A stretch of 64,000 bases of DNA from Adiantum capillus-veneris (lineage: Eukaryota > Streptophyta > Polypodiopsida > Polypodiales > Pteridaceae): assembly GCA_014529385.2 (NCBI GenBank), contig CM043954.1:5969306-6033305 (forward strand). The letters are read 5' to 3'. The notes beneath the pieces are model-generated. The model saw nothing but the letters and a program-made list of their open reading frames with translations. It made no database searches and was not told where the DNA came from. Each line of letters starts with the position of its first letter. Positions within the stretch are counted from its first letter, which is position 1. Position numbers and translations under genes: made by a program. This document shows positions 21,564 to 32,210 of the stretch, in pieces.

Positions 21564-22130
21564 AAAGCATTGTAATCGACTGCGATTACGCCTGCAAAAC
21601 CGACAGAAGCCATAAACCGTCTTAGCAGACACTGACTGTTAGTACCTACGTACTAGGAACACACATCTAGCACATGTACCAATCGACAGTCACATCACAC
21701 GACATCACAGGACATCACATGACATTCAACATTCATTTGGATCTTAGACCATGATTTATCGGCAATGTAGCTAGCAATCGCATCTAGGTCCAATCGGGAC
21801 CTCATCGATGTCCGATTGACTGACCCCTATTGCAACCATGTCTATTGAAGATCAATCAAACCAAAATGCTGCAGTCATTTCGTCTATCAGTTCCTGCACT
21901 TAAAAGAAGTCAAGAACAAATCAGTATCATAATCAAGAATTCCATTTCATTAAAGTCATACAGCAGAATACTGTCAGCTTTCAGTATCCCTGAAGCTCAA
22001 AGAGACATCAGTGACTCTAGTATCTAAATCAAGGCACCTGTTGACAAAGGAGCGGAGTGACTCTCCTCTTGTGCATCCCACTGCACCAGATCTCTGGCCA
22101 AGCTGAATTCTGGGTTCAGTTTGGAATAGA
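21564..22130 (-). other. Gypsy B 3' untranslated region
   Basis: No gene is visible. It includes short repeats of CACATCAC/GACATCACA (21688-21722). The homologous region of Gypsy F is 47770-48230, in the other orientation. Confidence 0.7.
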
Positions 22131-23359
22131 CTATGCTAAACCAAAAGCATCGAGGTAAAGTTTCACAATCTGAGGAGTATCTCCTAGGTCCTCCTCCTCC
22201 ATCCACTTCGCATCCAATGCAAGATAGTTCTTGAACTTAACCAGGAATCGCCTTCGGACTTTACCTTTATTCTTTGTATCCTTATGTGCCAAAATCTGTT
22301 CAAGAACAAGGATCTCCTCGTTTTCTTCCACTTCGGGTTGCTCATCAGGCTCCATCATCAAGCACATCACCCTTAAAAGGTTTCAAGAGACTCACATGGG
22401 ATGCATTGTGAATCCTCCAAGTATCTGGCAGTTTCAATCGGAAGGAGACATCATTTATCTTCTTAGTGATCTGGAAAGGTCCATAGTATCGCATACTAAG
22501 CTTTGGAAAAAGCCTCTCCTTTCCCTTTTTCTTTCTTAGGCGTGCCTTCTCAAAACGTAACAGCACCCAATCATCCTCCTTCAATTTCAAGTCGCGACGA
22601 TGGCGATCCGCTGCCTTTTTTTGTCGTTCTTGAGACTTCTGCAAAGTCTCGAGAACCTTGGCAAAAGCCATATCCAAATCTCGTGTATATTCATCCGCTT
22701 CAAAAATCTTATCTTTCGTGCTTAGGAAGGGTGGAACCTTTGCAGCACCTTCAACAATCTCAAATGGCGCCTTCCCCGTCGAAGAGTGTATCGTGTTATT
22801 GTAGGCAAATTCCACCAAAGGTAGGTACTTTTCCCATTGAGTCTTCTGATCTAAGATATAAGACTTCAATAAATCTAGAACCACTGAATTTGCAATCTCA
22901 GATTGCCCATCAGTCTACGGGTGGAACGATGACGAGAACTGCGACCGCGTGCCAATGTTCTCCCAAATTGCCTTCCAAAACAAACTCGTAAATATGGGGT
23001 CTCTGTCGGAGATAATCGTCTCAGGCATGCCATGTAATCTGAAAATCTGGGCCACAAACAGTCTCACTAAGTGATCCGACTTGACTGTTTTCTTCAGTGA
23101 ACTGAAATGAGCCTGTTTGCTAAATCGTCAATAACAGTCCAGATACCATCGTGACCACTCTGTGTTCTCGAGAGATCAAAAATGGAATCCATTGCAATAC
23201 TTTCCCAGGGGCGGGTGGGTATGGGTAAAGGCTGTAACAATCCCTGTGCCTTATGCCTGTCAAACTTGACCTTCTGGTATACTAAGCGACTACGCACAAA
23301 CTCTTCCACATCCTTTTTGAGTCTCGGCCAAAAGAAGTATCTCTCTACCCCCTTCATGG
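22131..23359 (-). pseudogene. pol: Gypsy B integrase core and chromodomain
   Basis: Minus-strand reading starts after the MITE with GVERYFFWPRLKKDVEEFVR (23357), then LLQPLPIPTRPWESIAMDSI with the first catalytic Asp. The core continues in other frames with a second Asp (ISDRDP) and Glu (TDGQSEIANS); a TAG lies just before TDGQ. The C-terminal part is open (22884-22345: LDLLKSYILDQKTQWEKYLP, then MRYYGPFQI and HNASHVSLLKPF). The chromodomain follows (22370-22131: EEILVLEQILAHKD, then FLVKFKNYLALDAKWMEEED). The second CxxC Cys is replaced in RSRLVYQK. Confidence 0.92.
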
Positions 23360-24002
23360 CAAGGTAGTTAGGTACCTAGTGTTCGGTACAAATTCGGTTC
23401 GTAAGGTACGTAGTACAGAATGGATTGAGTTTTTAGGTACGTAAAAATTCGTACTTTTTTCACAAAGCCTAAAACTGAGAGTACTTCATACATTTATATA
23501 CGCATTCACCAAGACTTTTAATAAAGACTAGCAAATCAACAATAGACCATTGCAAATGCCAAAAACTAGAGTCCACGACTCTAACCGAACAATGAAAACA
23601 CAAAGCTGAGATTAGCTAACTAAATAGTGTCAGATGTTTGCTGTCATGGTCACATAAAATTAGGAGAATCAATATAAATACATAATGAGAATCATCATAA
23701 TCCAAGACTGAAGTCTGAAGTCCTGACTAGTAAGTACTACAAACCGCACACTGCACTCAAAGCTGGCACCTGCAAGAGATGAGCACACACTGCATTGTAC
23801 CTATTCTCTGTTAAAACCAATCGCTCTCAGCTGCAGCAAGGCGTTTTTCAAAAAGAGAGGCCTAATTGGCTGAAATAGAGCAGTCCCACCCAAAAACAAA
23901 AAAAACAAAAAAAAAACGTGTAGGGAATCTATCTGTACGTACTAAACCGTACTTACGGATGTACGGTACGGATAGAATCCGTACGTACCGGATGCAACCT
24001 TG
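23360..24002. mobile_element. hAT-type MITE, copy 1, TSD CTTCATGG
   Basis: A 643-base non-coding element runs CAAGGTAGTTAGGTAC to GGATGCAACCTTG, with short terminal inverted repeats CAAGGT/ACCTTG and subterminal GTACGTA/TACGTAC repeats. It is flanked by perfect 8-base duplications CTTCATGG (23352-23359 and 24003-24010). An 8-base TSD and CA-rich ends are the mark of the hAT superfamily. It interrupts the Gypsy B integrase just after GHRGIATTMK. A second copy is at 40860-41499. Confidence 0.93.
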
Positions 24003-24941
24003 CTTCATGGTGGTAGCAATGCCGCGGTGACCCGTAAAAGGTGGACAGTGGCATTCAGTCATAACCTTTTCCCTCAACGGTTGTGTAACGCACAACATGG
24101 TTTTTCTCATCAAGAAGCCTTCCCGAATGGAGTATCCTGCTACTGTCTCCCCATCCCGTATCCGTGTGAAAATATCCGCAAAATCTGTATCTGTGGCATA
24201 CTGGTCGACCATATCCTCGAAGCTCCTATGATGTATCGCGGAAATAGCCAGAACCAACGGCTTTCGAGACAAAGCATCTGCCACCACATTCTTTTGTCCC
24301 TGTACATGGACAATCTGGAAGTGAAACTGTGACAAGATGTTCGCCCACTGCATCTGCTTTTCCGAAAGCTGCTTCTGTGACAAGAAGTAGCGCAAACTCT
24401 GATGGTCTGTAAAGACAGTAAAATCCGCTCCGAGTAGGTAATGCCACCACTGAGTAAGAGCATGGATAACCGCCAAAATCTCTTTCTCATAAATCTGTGT
24501 TGTCATCTCCGGCCTAGAGAACAATCGGCTCTCGTAAGCAATGACATGGCCTTCTTGCATTAAGACCGCACCCAGACTACGACCACAAGCATCACAATAT
24601 ACTTCAAATGACTTCTGCAAATCCGGCAAAGTCAAAACTGGTCCCATAGTCAATTTCTCTTTCAATGTCTGAAAGGCAGTCACCTCTGTGGATCCCCACG
24701 AGAAAGGGACTCCTTTCTGTGTCAAGATATGCAAAGGGAAAGCAACCTCTGCAAACTTTCGTATGAACCGCATGTAGTACGAACACGGTCCCAAGAAGCT
24801 TCTAACTTCATGGACATTCTTCAAATCGAGCCAATCACATATAGTCTCTATCTTTGCCGGATCCAATTGCACTCCTGCTGCTAAGACAATGTGTCCCAAA
24901 AAGTGTATCTCTAGTAGGAAAAATTCACTTTTTCTTTGCAT
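24003..24941 (-). pseudogene. pol: Gypsy B RNase H and integrase zinc finger
   Basis: The frame is open from 24941 down to the MITE. It reads NAKKSEFF-type RT end (here MQRKSEFFLLEIHFLGHIV), [20 protein letters not shown], RNase H with [20 protein letters not shown], the Glu of [13 protein letters not shown] and TDHQSLRYFL, then VADALSRKP. The integrase HH pair follows in ECHCPPFTGHRGIATTMK. This is one of the best preserved pol segments in the window. Confidence 0.94.
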
Positions 24942-25902
24942 TAATCACTAACTTGTGATCTCATAATGCCTGAAAGACCTAAAGCAGATGATCTCTGTGT
25001 TCTGCCTCATTCTTCGAGAAAACAATGATGTCGTCAAAGAAAGTGCCAACAAATAGCCTGTACTCTCGAAAAATCTTGTCCATCATCAGATTAAATGTCA
25101 CAGGAGCATTGGTTAAGCCAAAAGGCATCACCAAAAACTCAAATAACCCAAAAGTAGTCCGAAAGGCTGTCTTGTAGACGTCTCCCAGCGCGATTCGGGT
25201 CTGATGATATCCACTCTTCAGATCAATCCTGCTAAAGCACGAGGATCCCTGTAACCTGTCGAGTATATCATCGATCCTAAGAATCGGAAATCTGTTCTTA
25301 TGGTGATTTTGTTGAGAGCTCTATAATCGATCCACATTCTCCAAGATCCGTCTTTCTTCAAAACCAACAACACTGGAGACCAATACGATGAAGTACTAGG
25401 CTGGACAAGACCCTTTTCCAAGAGGTCTTTCACTTGGTTCATAATCTCTTCATTTTGTGCTCGGCTCACATGGTAAGGTGGCTGGTTTGGTGGTGTGCTT
25501 CCAGGTATCAGATCAATGATATGATCTTCAGGATGAGCAGGTGGTAACTCGCCTAGTAGGCCCTCTAAGAAGCAATCGGCGTGAGAGTGGAGAAAATCTT
25601 GGCTTTCTTTATCAAGTTTAGACGTATTTGTCCTATCCTTATCGCTCAATTCTTTTATAAAGATCGAGTAAACAAACAGACTAGATTTCATTAATTTTGA
25701 AATGGCCGAAGCCGATACAATAGGGACAGACTCGCCCTTCAGTTTAATATTAAGTACAATTGTTCTGCCCTTCTCTGTAGTCAAAGTCACTTTTCTCGCC
25801 CGATAATCGACCACGGCATTGTTCTTGTGGTACCAGGGAATCCCTAAGAGAACATCACAACCCTCCAAAAGCATTATGAAGAAGTCCTCATGCCCCAAAT
25901 AC
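24942..25902 (-). pseudogene. pol: Gypsy B protease end and reverse transcriptase
   Basis: Reading resumes from the ED junction with GYLGHEDFFIMLLEGCDVLL (protease end, DVLLGIPW), then a linker and [42 protein letters not shown]. The frame shifts near 25220-25260. Further RT motifs follow in the next frame: [22 protein letters not shown] and the catalytic FFDDIIVFSKNEAEH (about 24995-25040), with stops after it. Confidence 0.92.
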
Positions 25903-26225
25903 CCCTGTGTCACGTGACACATCCAACCCTATGTGTCCGTGGACAAGCTACAGTACGACAAGGGTTCAGTCAGTCCAGTCAGTCTAGATTTAGAAGTGAT
26001 CTAGCACTTTTGTGAGTCTATCGTAGACCGTGCATGCCCAGTCACTTAGCATAGATGCATATCCTCTGGTTGCACACAGTATGATCATCAGTATTCCCAT
26101 CAAAATCCATCAGATTCCTTCAGGGGAATTTTCCAGTGCATTTAGCATATTTTACCTATTTTGGTATTTTTCACTTATTAATTTAAGTGACTTTCCAACA
26201 AAAGTAGGTAGGGCAATTTGGGTAA

Positions 26226-26240
26226 GTTAATATATAAGCA
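26226..26240 (+). promoter_or_regulatory. LTR TATA box of ED
   Basis: AATATATAAGCAAACCC lies about 320 bases into the LTR, after the conserved block AAGTAGGTAGGGCAATTT. The same block and TATA-like sequence are in every E-family LTR in the window, so it is the likely core promoter. The start site cannot be seen. Confidence 0.55.
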
Positions 26241-26817
26241 AACCCAAGTTAGCACTCAATGGCAGAAGAGACAACAGGAGCCAAGCTCAACAGGCAACTT
26301 CTCACAAGAACCTTGGTGGACTTTCCCCTCCAAGCAGCAGATTCCCACACCTAGCGTTTTTGCACAGCATCCCAGCCTGGCGTTTTTGCATCAGATCTGC
26401 ATCGCCAACAGTACCCAGCACCTAGCGTTTTTGCAAGGACCACAACTGCTAGCGTTTTTTATCATCAGATCCCCTGGCGTTTTTGGTTTTCAGCAGCAGA
26501 TAAAAACCAGCAATTTTCACCTAAAGAGTAGCAGATTCAGCCCGGTAAAGACCTCAGTTTTCAGCCTAAAGAAACCTCAATTTTCAGCCCTAAACTTGCA
26601 GAATTTCAGCGACAAAGACACACAGAAACAGCCCCCCAAATCAGCGTTTTTGGATTGTAGCAGATTTCAGCCCATAGCGTTTTTGGACAGCAAATAAAAG
26701 ATTGCAGATTTCAGCCTTAGGTCGACTTCGTCATCACCGTCGTCATCGTCGACATAGCCTAGACTTGCATCAGTCTCATGCATACCATTTGTACCAGATT
26801 GTGCAATCGTAAGTAGA

Positions 26818-26839
26818 CCACTCTCGCCGACGAGAGTGG
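26818..26839 (+). other. Conserved LTR hairpin of ED 5' LTR
   Basis: CCACTCTCG and CGAGAGTGG pair perfectly around a 4-base loop and are followed by GGGCCTTCGGAGG. Equivalents are at 8721-8742, 30058-30079 and 39999-40020. The EA/EC type has CCGCTCTC with GAGAGTGG, in which the changed base still pairs as G-U. Confidence 0.7.
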
Positions 26840-27071
26840 GGCCTTCGGAGGAGGGTTTTACAACGTCTCTGGTGTCGTATCTCTCTTCTCTCTCTATCTC
26901 TTAGTCTCATACACTTGCACGCACAGTGTCCATTCACTTTGTTTGTGATCATAGCACTCTCTAATTAAGAACGGAAGGCTCTCCCTTCCATAAGAACAAA
27001 AGGAACGTTGAGCACAGTTCGGAGCAGTCATCTTGAGCAAAGCACAAACAATCATTCCGCTGCACCTAACA

Positions 27072-27542
27072 TTGGTATCAGAGCTTTGGCAGTGTTTTGT
27101 ATCACTCAAGGAAAGAACCACAAGAATCACAAGAATTTTTTTTGCTTGTTGCGATCGCACGAACCCAAGTTCGCTTGGGCGTATCGATTCCTAATCATGT
27201 TTTTTGAAGAGTGACAGGAATCTCAAGAAAGAAGGGCTTGTCCAGCCTCCCCTTGTGTCTCTTTTCACTCATTGAGAGCGGACCGTGCACTTAGCGGCCG
27301 GCCAATCGACGTGAGGTGGGAGAAAGCAACCTTGGTGTGAGCGCAAGGCCGCCAAGGGGTGCGCCCGCAGAAAGGAGTAGAACTCGGGTGAAGAGAAGAT
27401 CCTTCTCAAACGCGATTTGCAAGCGAAAGAAAACCCCAAGAACCTCAAGAACCCAAGTTCCTCATGAACTTAAGAACCCAAGAATCCCAAGAATCCAAGT
27501 TCCTCCTGAACTTAAGAACCCACAAAAACCCACGATTGCAGA
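27072..27542 (+). promoter_or_regulatory. ED primer site and leader
   Basis: TTGGTATCAGAGC directly follows the LTR. The leader includes the palindrome GGCCGGCC (27296-27303), GCGCAAGGCCGCCAAGGGG-type GC-rich sequence, and repeats of CAAGAACC(C/T) (about 27435-27535). Confidence 0.7.
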
Positions 27543-28720
27543 ATGGTCATCACTCGAAGCGGAATGGATACTTCGCTTGGAGGTGATGAGCATGAGAGGC
27601 GAAGAAGAATTTTCCCCACCAGGAGGTTTTTCCGACCCTTCCCCATCTACGACAAAGATTGCACTAACTCCAATGGAGGAGTTAAAGCTGTTGTTTATGG
27701 AACTGAATTTACAACGCAAAGCAAGAAATGCAGCAAGAATGGCAGAAATGAAACGCAGATATGCAGAAGACAAAGCAAAAAGAGAAGCAGAAAGAAAGGC
27801 CTACGAAGAACAAAGGACAGCCATAGATCGTGAATACAAAGAAGGAATGGCCGCCATAGAGCGTAAGTACGACTTGGAAGCCAAAGCAATACAAGAACAG
27901 AGCGACCGACAAAAAAAAAAAGAGTTCTAGCGACTCTATTCTCAAGTTCAGGCACAGATGCAAGAGATTTGAGGAAAGGAGACTCTTTCAATCTATTCTT
28001 CTCCCAAGCATGACACACAGGATTTGCATGATTGTGTGAAGCATGATGATGAATTGAATGACAATGATTTGTATGATGATTTGAAAGATAAGCATGATGA
28101 TTTGGATGATAATGATGAGCATGCTGATTTGCATGATAAAGATGTGATTTCTCACAAGCATGATGATTTGCATGATCAAGATGTGATTTCTCACAAGCAT
28201 GATGAGTTGCATGAAGATGATGTGATTGTTCATAAGGATGATGTGTTAGTGGATGCTTTTTCTAGCGAAGCAAACCTCGTTGTAGATTCGATCAATCACG
28301 AAGAACCGATCTTGGCTTTCGAGTCGAGGTCCAAAGAACCCCCACAGGACGATTCGATCATTCAGGAAGAACCGATCTTGGCTCTTGAGCCTAGGTCCAA
28401 AGAACCCTCACAGGAAGTATTATGTGTTCGCATGATTGATACGCACACATTGGTCGAGTGTTTCATTCGTGATCATTTCCTGTATTTTAGTCAGCGTCTT
28501 TATGTGATCCCTTTTACTAAGGCATGACATATTGTACGTTGAGCACGTTTCACTCATGGATGAGCACAAATGTATACGGATTTTTCATGAAAAGCTGAAA
28601 AGTATGTATGTAAGGAAGTCACATTCCATGTCTCTTCCTTGGCATGACACATTCGTAGAACGAGCACATGAAAGTATGAGCACCAAGCATGGGCATTTCC
28701 ATTGTGAATTGCCATCATAA
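27543..28720 (+). pseudogene. E-family protein in ED, about 390 codons
   Basis: The family start MVITRSGMDTSLGGDEHERR is at 27543. A small indel near 27597 shifts the frame, and the protein continues with EEEFSPPGGFSDPSPSTTKI in the frame open to 27930. It has a long charged coiled coil (about 27700-27930: ARMAEMKRRYAEDKAKREAE). After TAG and TGA stops the same frame resumes at 28024 with the His-Asp repeat (DDLKDKHDDLDDNDEHADLH), then EEPILAFESR and EEPILALEPR, and the C-terminal block (FIRDHFLYFSQRLYVIPF). A last frame change near 28520 leads to YVEHVSLMDEHKCIRIFHEK and a stop near 28720. Its function is unknown. No catalytic motif of a retroelement enzyme is present. Confidence 0.75.
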
Positions 28721-29155
28721 GAGAAAGATTCGATCTCATTGTTTGCATATGTTTGATGAATGGTTTGTCAATCCGTCTCTATGTTCATCTACATTGCATA
28801 CACAGTCTTTGAGGAAGACAAGATTTTTTCCACTCACTTTACATGGCATAGGTATGTTCATGGTTTTGTGTTGGAAATGGTTTCAGGAATTTTCAGCCAT
28901 GGAGATTCTTGAAGAAGAAAGAAGCATGATACTCGACGAAGTTGAAGCATCGAAGGAGCCACAGAGGACTTTGTGTCGCTTTCGGCGTGGCCCAAAGAAA
29001 CAAGCGTTGCAGACCTTTATGAAGTTCAAGTACCGCACGACCCACACATCAGAGTGGGCCGGCGAAGAGTCCCTTCCAAGATACCGAATGCTATTGGCGC
29101 TCTCCCTCGACGCCATTCGGTTCGGTACCAGTACCTCACTTTGAAAAGGAGAGGA
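28689..29155 (+). other. ED 3' internal region with second conserved frame and polypurine tract
   Basis: A frame (28689-29144) ends with MEILEEERSMILDEVEASKE and RRGPKKQALQTFMKFKYRTT, then LDAIRFGTSTSL just before the polypurine tract. The same frame and ending exist in EC (33663-34055) and EA. An overlapping frame (KEASVADLYEVQV-like) is also kept open in EC and ED. I cannot say which, if either, is translated. Confidence 0.5.
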
Positions 29156-30311
29156 TGTCACGTGACACATCCAACCCTATGTGTCCGTGGACAAGCTACA
29201 GTACGACAAGGGTTCAGTCAGTCCAGTCAGTCTAGATTTAGAAGTGATCTAGCACTGTTGTGAGTCTATTCGTAGACCGTGCATGCCTAGTCACTTAGCA
29301 TAGATGCATATCCTCTGGTTGCACACACTATGATCATCAATATTCCCATCAGAATCCATCAGATTTTTTCAAGGGAATTTTCCAGTGCATTTAGCATATT
29401 TTACCTATTTTGGTATTTTTCACTTATTAATTTAAGTGACTTTCCAACAAAAGTAGGTAGGGCAATTTGGGTAAGTTAATATATAAACAAACCCAAGTTA
29501 GCACTCAATGGCAGAAGAGGCAACGGGAGCCAAGCTCAGCAAGCAACTTCTCACAAGAACCTTGGTGGACTTTCCCCTCCAAGCAGCAGATTCCCTCACC
29601 TAGCGTTTTTGCACAGCATCCCCAGCCTGGCATTTTTGCATCAGATCTGCATCACCAACAGTACCCAGCACCTAGCGTTTTTGCAAGGACCCGTTTTTTA
29701 TCATCAGATCCCCTGGCGCTTTTGGTTTTCAGCAGCAGATAAAGACCGGCAATTTTCACCTAAAGTGTAGCAGATTCAGCCCGGTAAAGACCTCAGCTTT
29801 CAGCCTAAAGAAACCTCAATTTTCAGCCCTAAACCTGCAGAATTTCAGCGACAAAGACCCACAGAAACAGCCCCCCAAATCAGCGTTTTTGGATTGTAGC
29901 AGATTTTCAGCCCATAGCGTTTTTGGACAACAGATAAAAGATTGCAGATTTCAGCCTTAGGTGGACTTCGTCATCACCGTTGTCATCGTCGACATAGCCT
30001 AAACTTGCATCAGTCTCATGCATACCATTTGTACCAGATTGTGCAATCATAAGTAGACCACTCTCGCCGACGAGAGTGGGGCCTTCGGAGGAGGGTTTTA
30101 CAACGTCTCTGGTGTCGTATCTCTCTTCTCTCTCTATCTCTCAGTCTCATACACTTGCACGCACAGTGTCCATTCACTTTGTTTGTGATCATAGCACTCT
30201 CTAATTAAGAACGAAAGGCTCTCCCTTCCATAAGAACAAAAGGAACCTTGAGCACAAATCGGAGCACTCATCTTGAGCAAAGCACAAACAATCATTCCAC
30301 TGCACCTAACA
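29156..30311 (+). repeat. 3' LTR of ED
   Basis: It has the same order as the 5' LTR, TGTCACGTGACAC to CACTGCACCTAACA, followed by the TSD CCCTG. Its hairpin is at 30058-30079. Confidence 0.96.
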
Positions 30312-30316
30312 CCCTG

Positions 30317-32148
30317 ACAATGCAACCAAAGTTTGCCAATGATAGGTGTAATGGCTACGTCCCTGCCGGGTGCCGCTAGAACTGCCTCCGCAAGTGGTCC
30401 CATCCGATCGGCAGTGATCTCGAGCCACGCCGCCAATTCCGGTGAAATGAAGTTGGCCTTGGCTCCTCCATCAAAGAAATCAGGGCCTCTTGATCTTTCA
30501 CTTTGCCCCAAGCTCGGCAAAGTTCTATACTCTCATCCATGGTGTCGGGATCGGTACCCACACAATCTGGAACCAGTCCTATTTTCATCTTGCCTTTTCA
30601 TCCACGTTCCTCAGCTGCTCTCGAACTCTCAGGCCTATCATCGTCCTTATCATTCTGTTCTTTCTGTGCCTTTTTAGGGCACTTCGCAGAGATATGTCCA
30701 TGTTCCCCACATCCAAAGCACTTCCCCTCCTTGATGAATCGAGCTCGCTCCAGAGGAGTAAGCTTGGGTCGTGCATCCTTTTTCTCTGGGTTGCTCTTTT
30801 TCTTTCTACTTTCATTCCCAAAAGTCTGTTCGGCTCGTTGTGTCATGGCTTCATCTGTGGGGTAGGTCAGACTGCCAGAGTGAATAGCAAAACCCCGCTT
30901 CGCATGACTCATCAACTCCTGAATAGAAGCTGACTTCTGTTCCAAGCAGTGATCTCGGATCTCTGTAGGTAGACCCAAGGTAAACCGCTCAATCTGTTCT
31001 CTGAACGAGATCTTGAATGAAGAGGCGGGTAGAAAAGAGCTCCAAAATCTTTCACAATAAGCATTGAATGTATCTTTCTTGGTCATCCGAAGATGGTTCC
31101 AAGCAGCTCGTATATCTCGTCCATACTCTTGCATCAACCAAGAAGAAATAAAAAGCTTCTTAAATTTCAACCATTTAACTAGCGCAGTCTTATTTAACAG
31201 AACCGTGGACCAAGTGCGAGTATTCCCCTAAAGTAAGAGGCAGCTCTCCGAATCTTGGAGTGCTCTGAGTAGCGTCCTCCCGCGAAAGCGATGTCAAACT
31301 GCTGTATAAAAGACAAAGCCTTCGAAGCATTTGAGTATCCTAAAAAAGTATCAAATTTGATCGAGTGGCCACCTTCCTTAAACTCTCAGACTTTCTTGCT
31401 TTTATCTTCCAGAAAGTCATACCGGTTGGCTTTATAAAAATTCTTCTTGTTCGCATAAAAGTTTCCGTCATCGGAATTTGAGCTGTTTGTAAACGAGTCC
31501 TCAGTAGAACTGTCAGTCTCTGGGCCAGATTTAGCCTTCTTTGCCTTTTTCTTGCCCTTTCCGAAGCGTTGTTTCTGCTCTTTTTACCTTTTCTGTCTTC
31601 TTCGCTCAAATCTGAAGAGCTAAAGAACTGTCAGAAGAAGAAGAAGAAGAACCTGGGTACTCCTTCAAAGTGAACACGCTTCTTCTGTTTCTTTGCTTTG
31701 TCAAATGTCGACTGACGACCCAAATAACCCAAAAAGTCAGTGCCTTTCTTCTGCTTTTTGCCGTGCTTTTTGGCTTTCCTTTGCGCGTCAAAAAGCTGAG
31801 CAGTCCGTGCATCAACCACCTCTTCTAATTCCTTCTCTGAATATTTCTTGTGAGCAAAAGGTTTCTTAATAGCGGGTTTCGGGGGTGGTGTAGTGGCTTT
31901 CTGCCACTGCTCATGCACTTCCTGAAAAGAAGTCTCGCTCATATACTTTGCAAATTTTGGGTCCCTCGCAAAATTGAGCATCATCTTCGTTGCATCGCCG
32001 ATCAATTGACGACGCTCCATCTCTCGTCGCTCCGCCTGAGTAGGCCGAGGCGGTCCATACTCTCTGCCGGAATCTTAATTGTGATCCCTGCCCGCATCTC
32101 CAGATGCAGAGGGAGTCGACTGATCCTTGCGTGAAGCCATAGGTGTCG
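30317..32148 (-). pseudogene. gag: Gypsy B gag and protease start
   Basis: Minus-strand reading begins MASRKDQSTPSASGDAGRDH (near 32136). The basic N-terminal part follows (31980-31640: LIGDATKMMLNFARDPKFAK), with a Ser/Asp-rich region broken by frameshifts. The Gag domain is 31170-31000 (LFISSWLMQEYGRDIRAAWN) and the CCHC knuckle CFGCGEHGHISAKC (about 30685-30726). Protease begins FFDGGAKANFISPELAAWLE (about 30420-30485), the catalytic loop being DGGA instead of DSGA/DTGA, and stops at LWLHCQG where ED inserted. Gypsy F carries the same gag. Confidence 0.9.
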
Positions 32149-32210
32149 CGGAAAAAAGATTGGGGATCGGATTTCCCGTAGAAGAGAAATCGGCCGTGCT
32201 CTGATACCAC

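Larger units (their letters stand above)
25908..27071 (+). repeat. 5' LTR of ED
   Basis: It starts with the palindrome TGTCACGTGACA and ends CGCTGCACCTAACA. Other parts are GTAGGTAGGGCAATTT then a TATA-like TTAATATATAAGC (about 26226-26239), a middle part with repeated GCGTTTTTG, a CGTCGTCATCG run (about 26736-26755), and a perfect hairpin CCACTCTCG..CGAGAGTGG (26818-26839). Confidence 0.96.
25908..30311 (+). mobile_element. ED: complete E-family element, TSD CCCTG
   Basis: Two LTRs (25908-27071, 1164 bases; 29156-30311, 1156 bases) enclose 2084 bases with a methionine-initiator primer site (27072-27084) and a polypurine tract (GAAAAGGAGAGGA, 29143-29155). Perfect duplications CCCTG lie at 25903-25907 and 30312-30316. 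About a dozen differences separate the LTRs over their first 390 bases. The internal region has no protease, RT, RNase H or integrase. It is thus a complete non-autonomous LTR retrotransposon, the cleanest copy of the family here. Confidence 0.97.

Noticed and set aside
27072-29155. ED as a deletion derivative of Gypsy B or A
   Set aside because: The internal region shares no gag or pol sequence with them, and the LTRs do not match.
30490-30933. Plus-strand frames of about 120-150 codons
   Set aside because: They are antisense to the Gypsy B gag and zinc knuckle, which are clearly recognisable on the minus strand.
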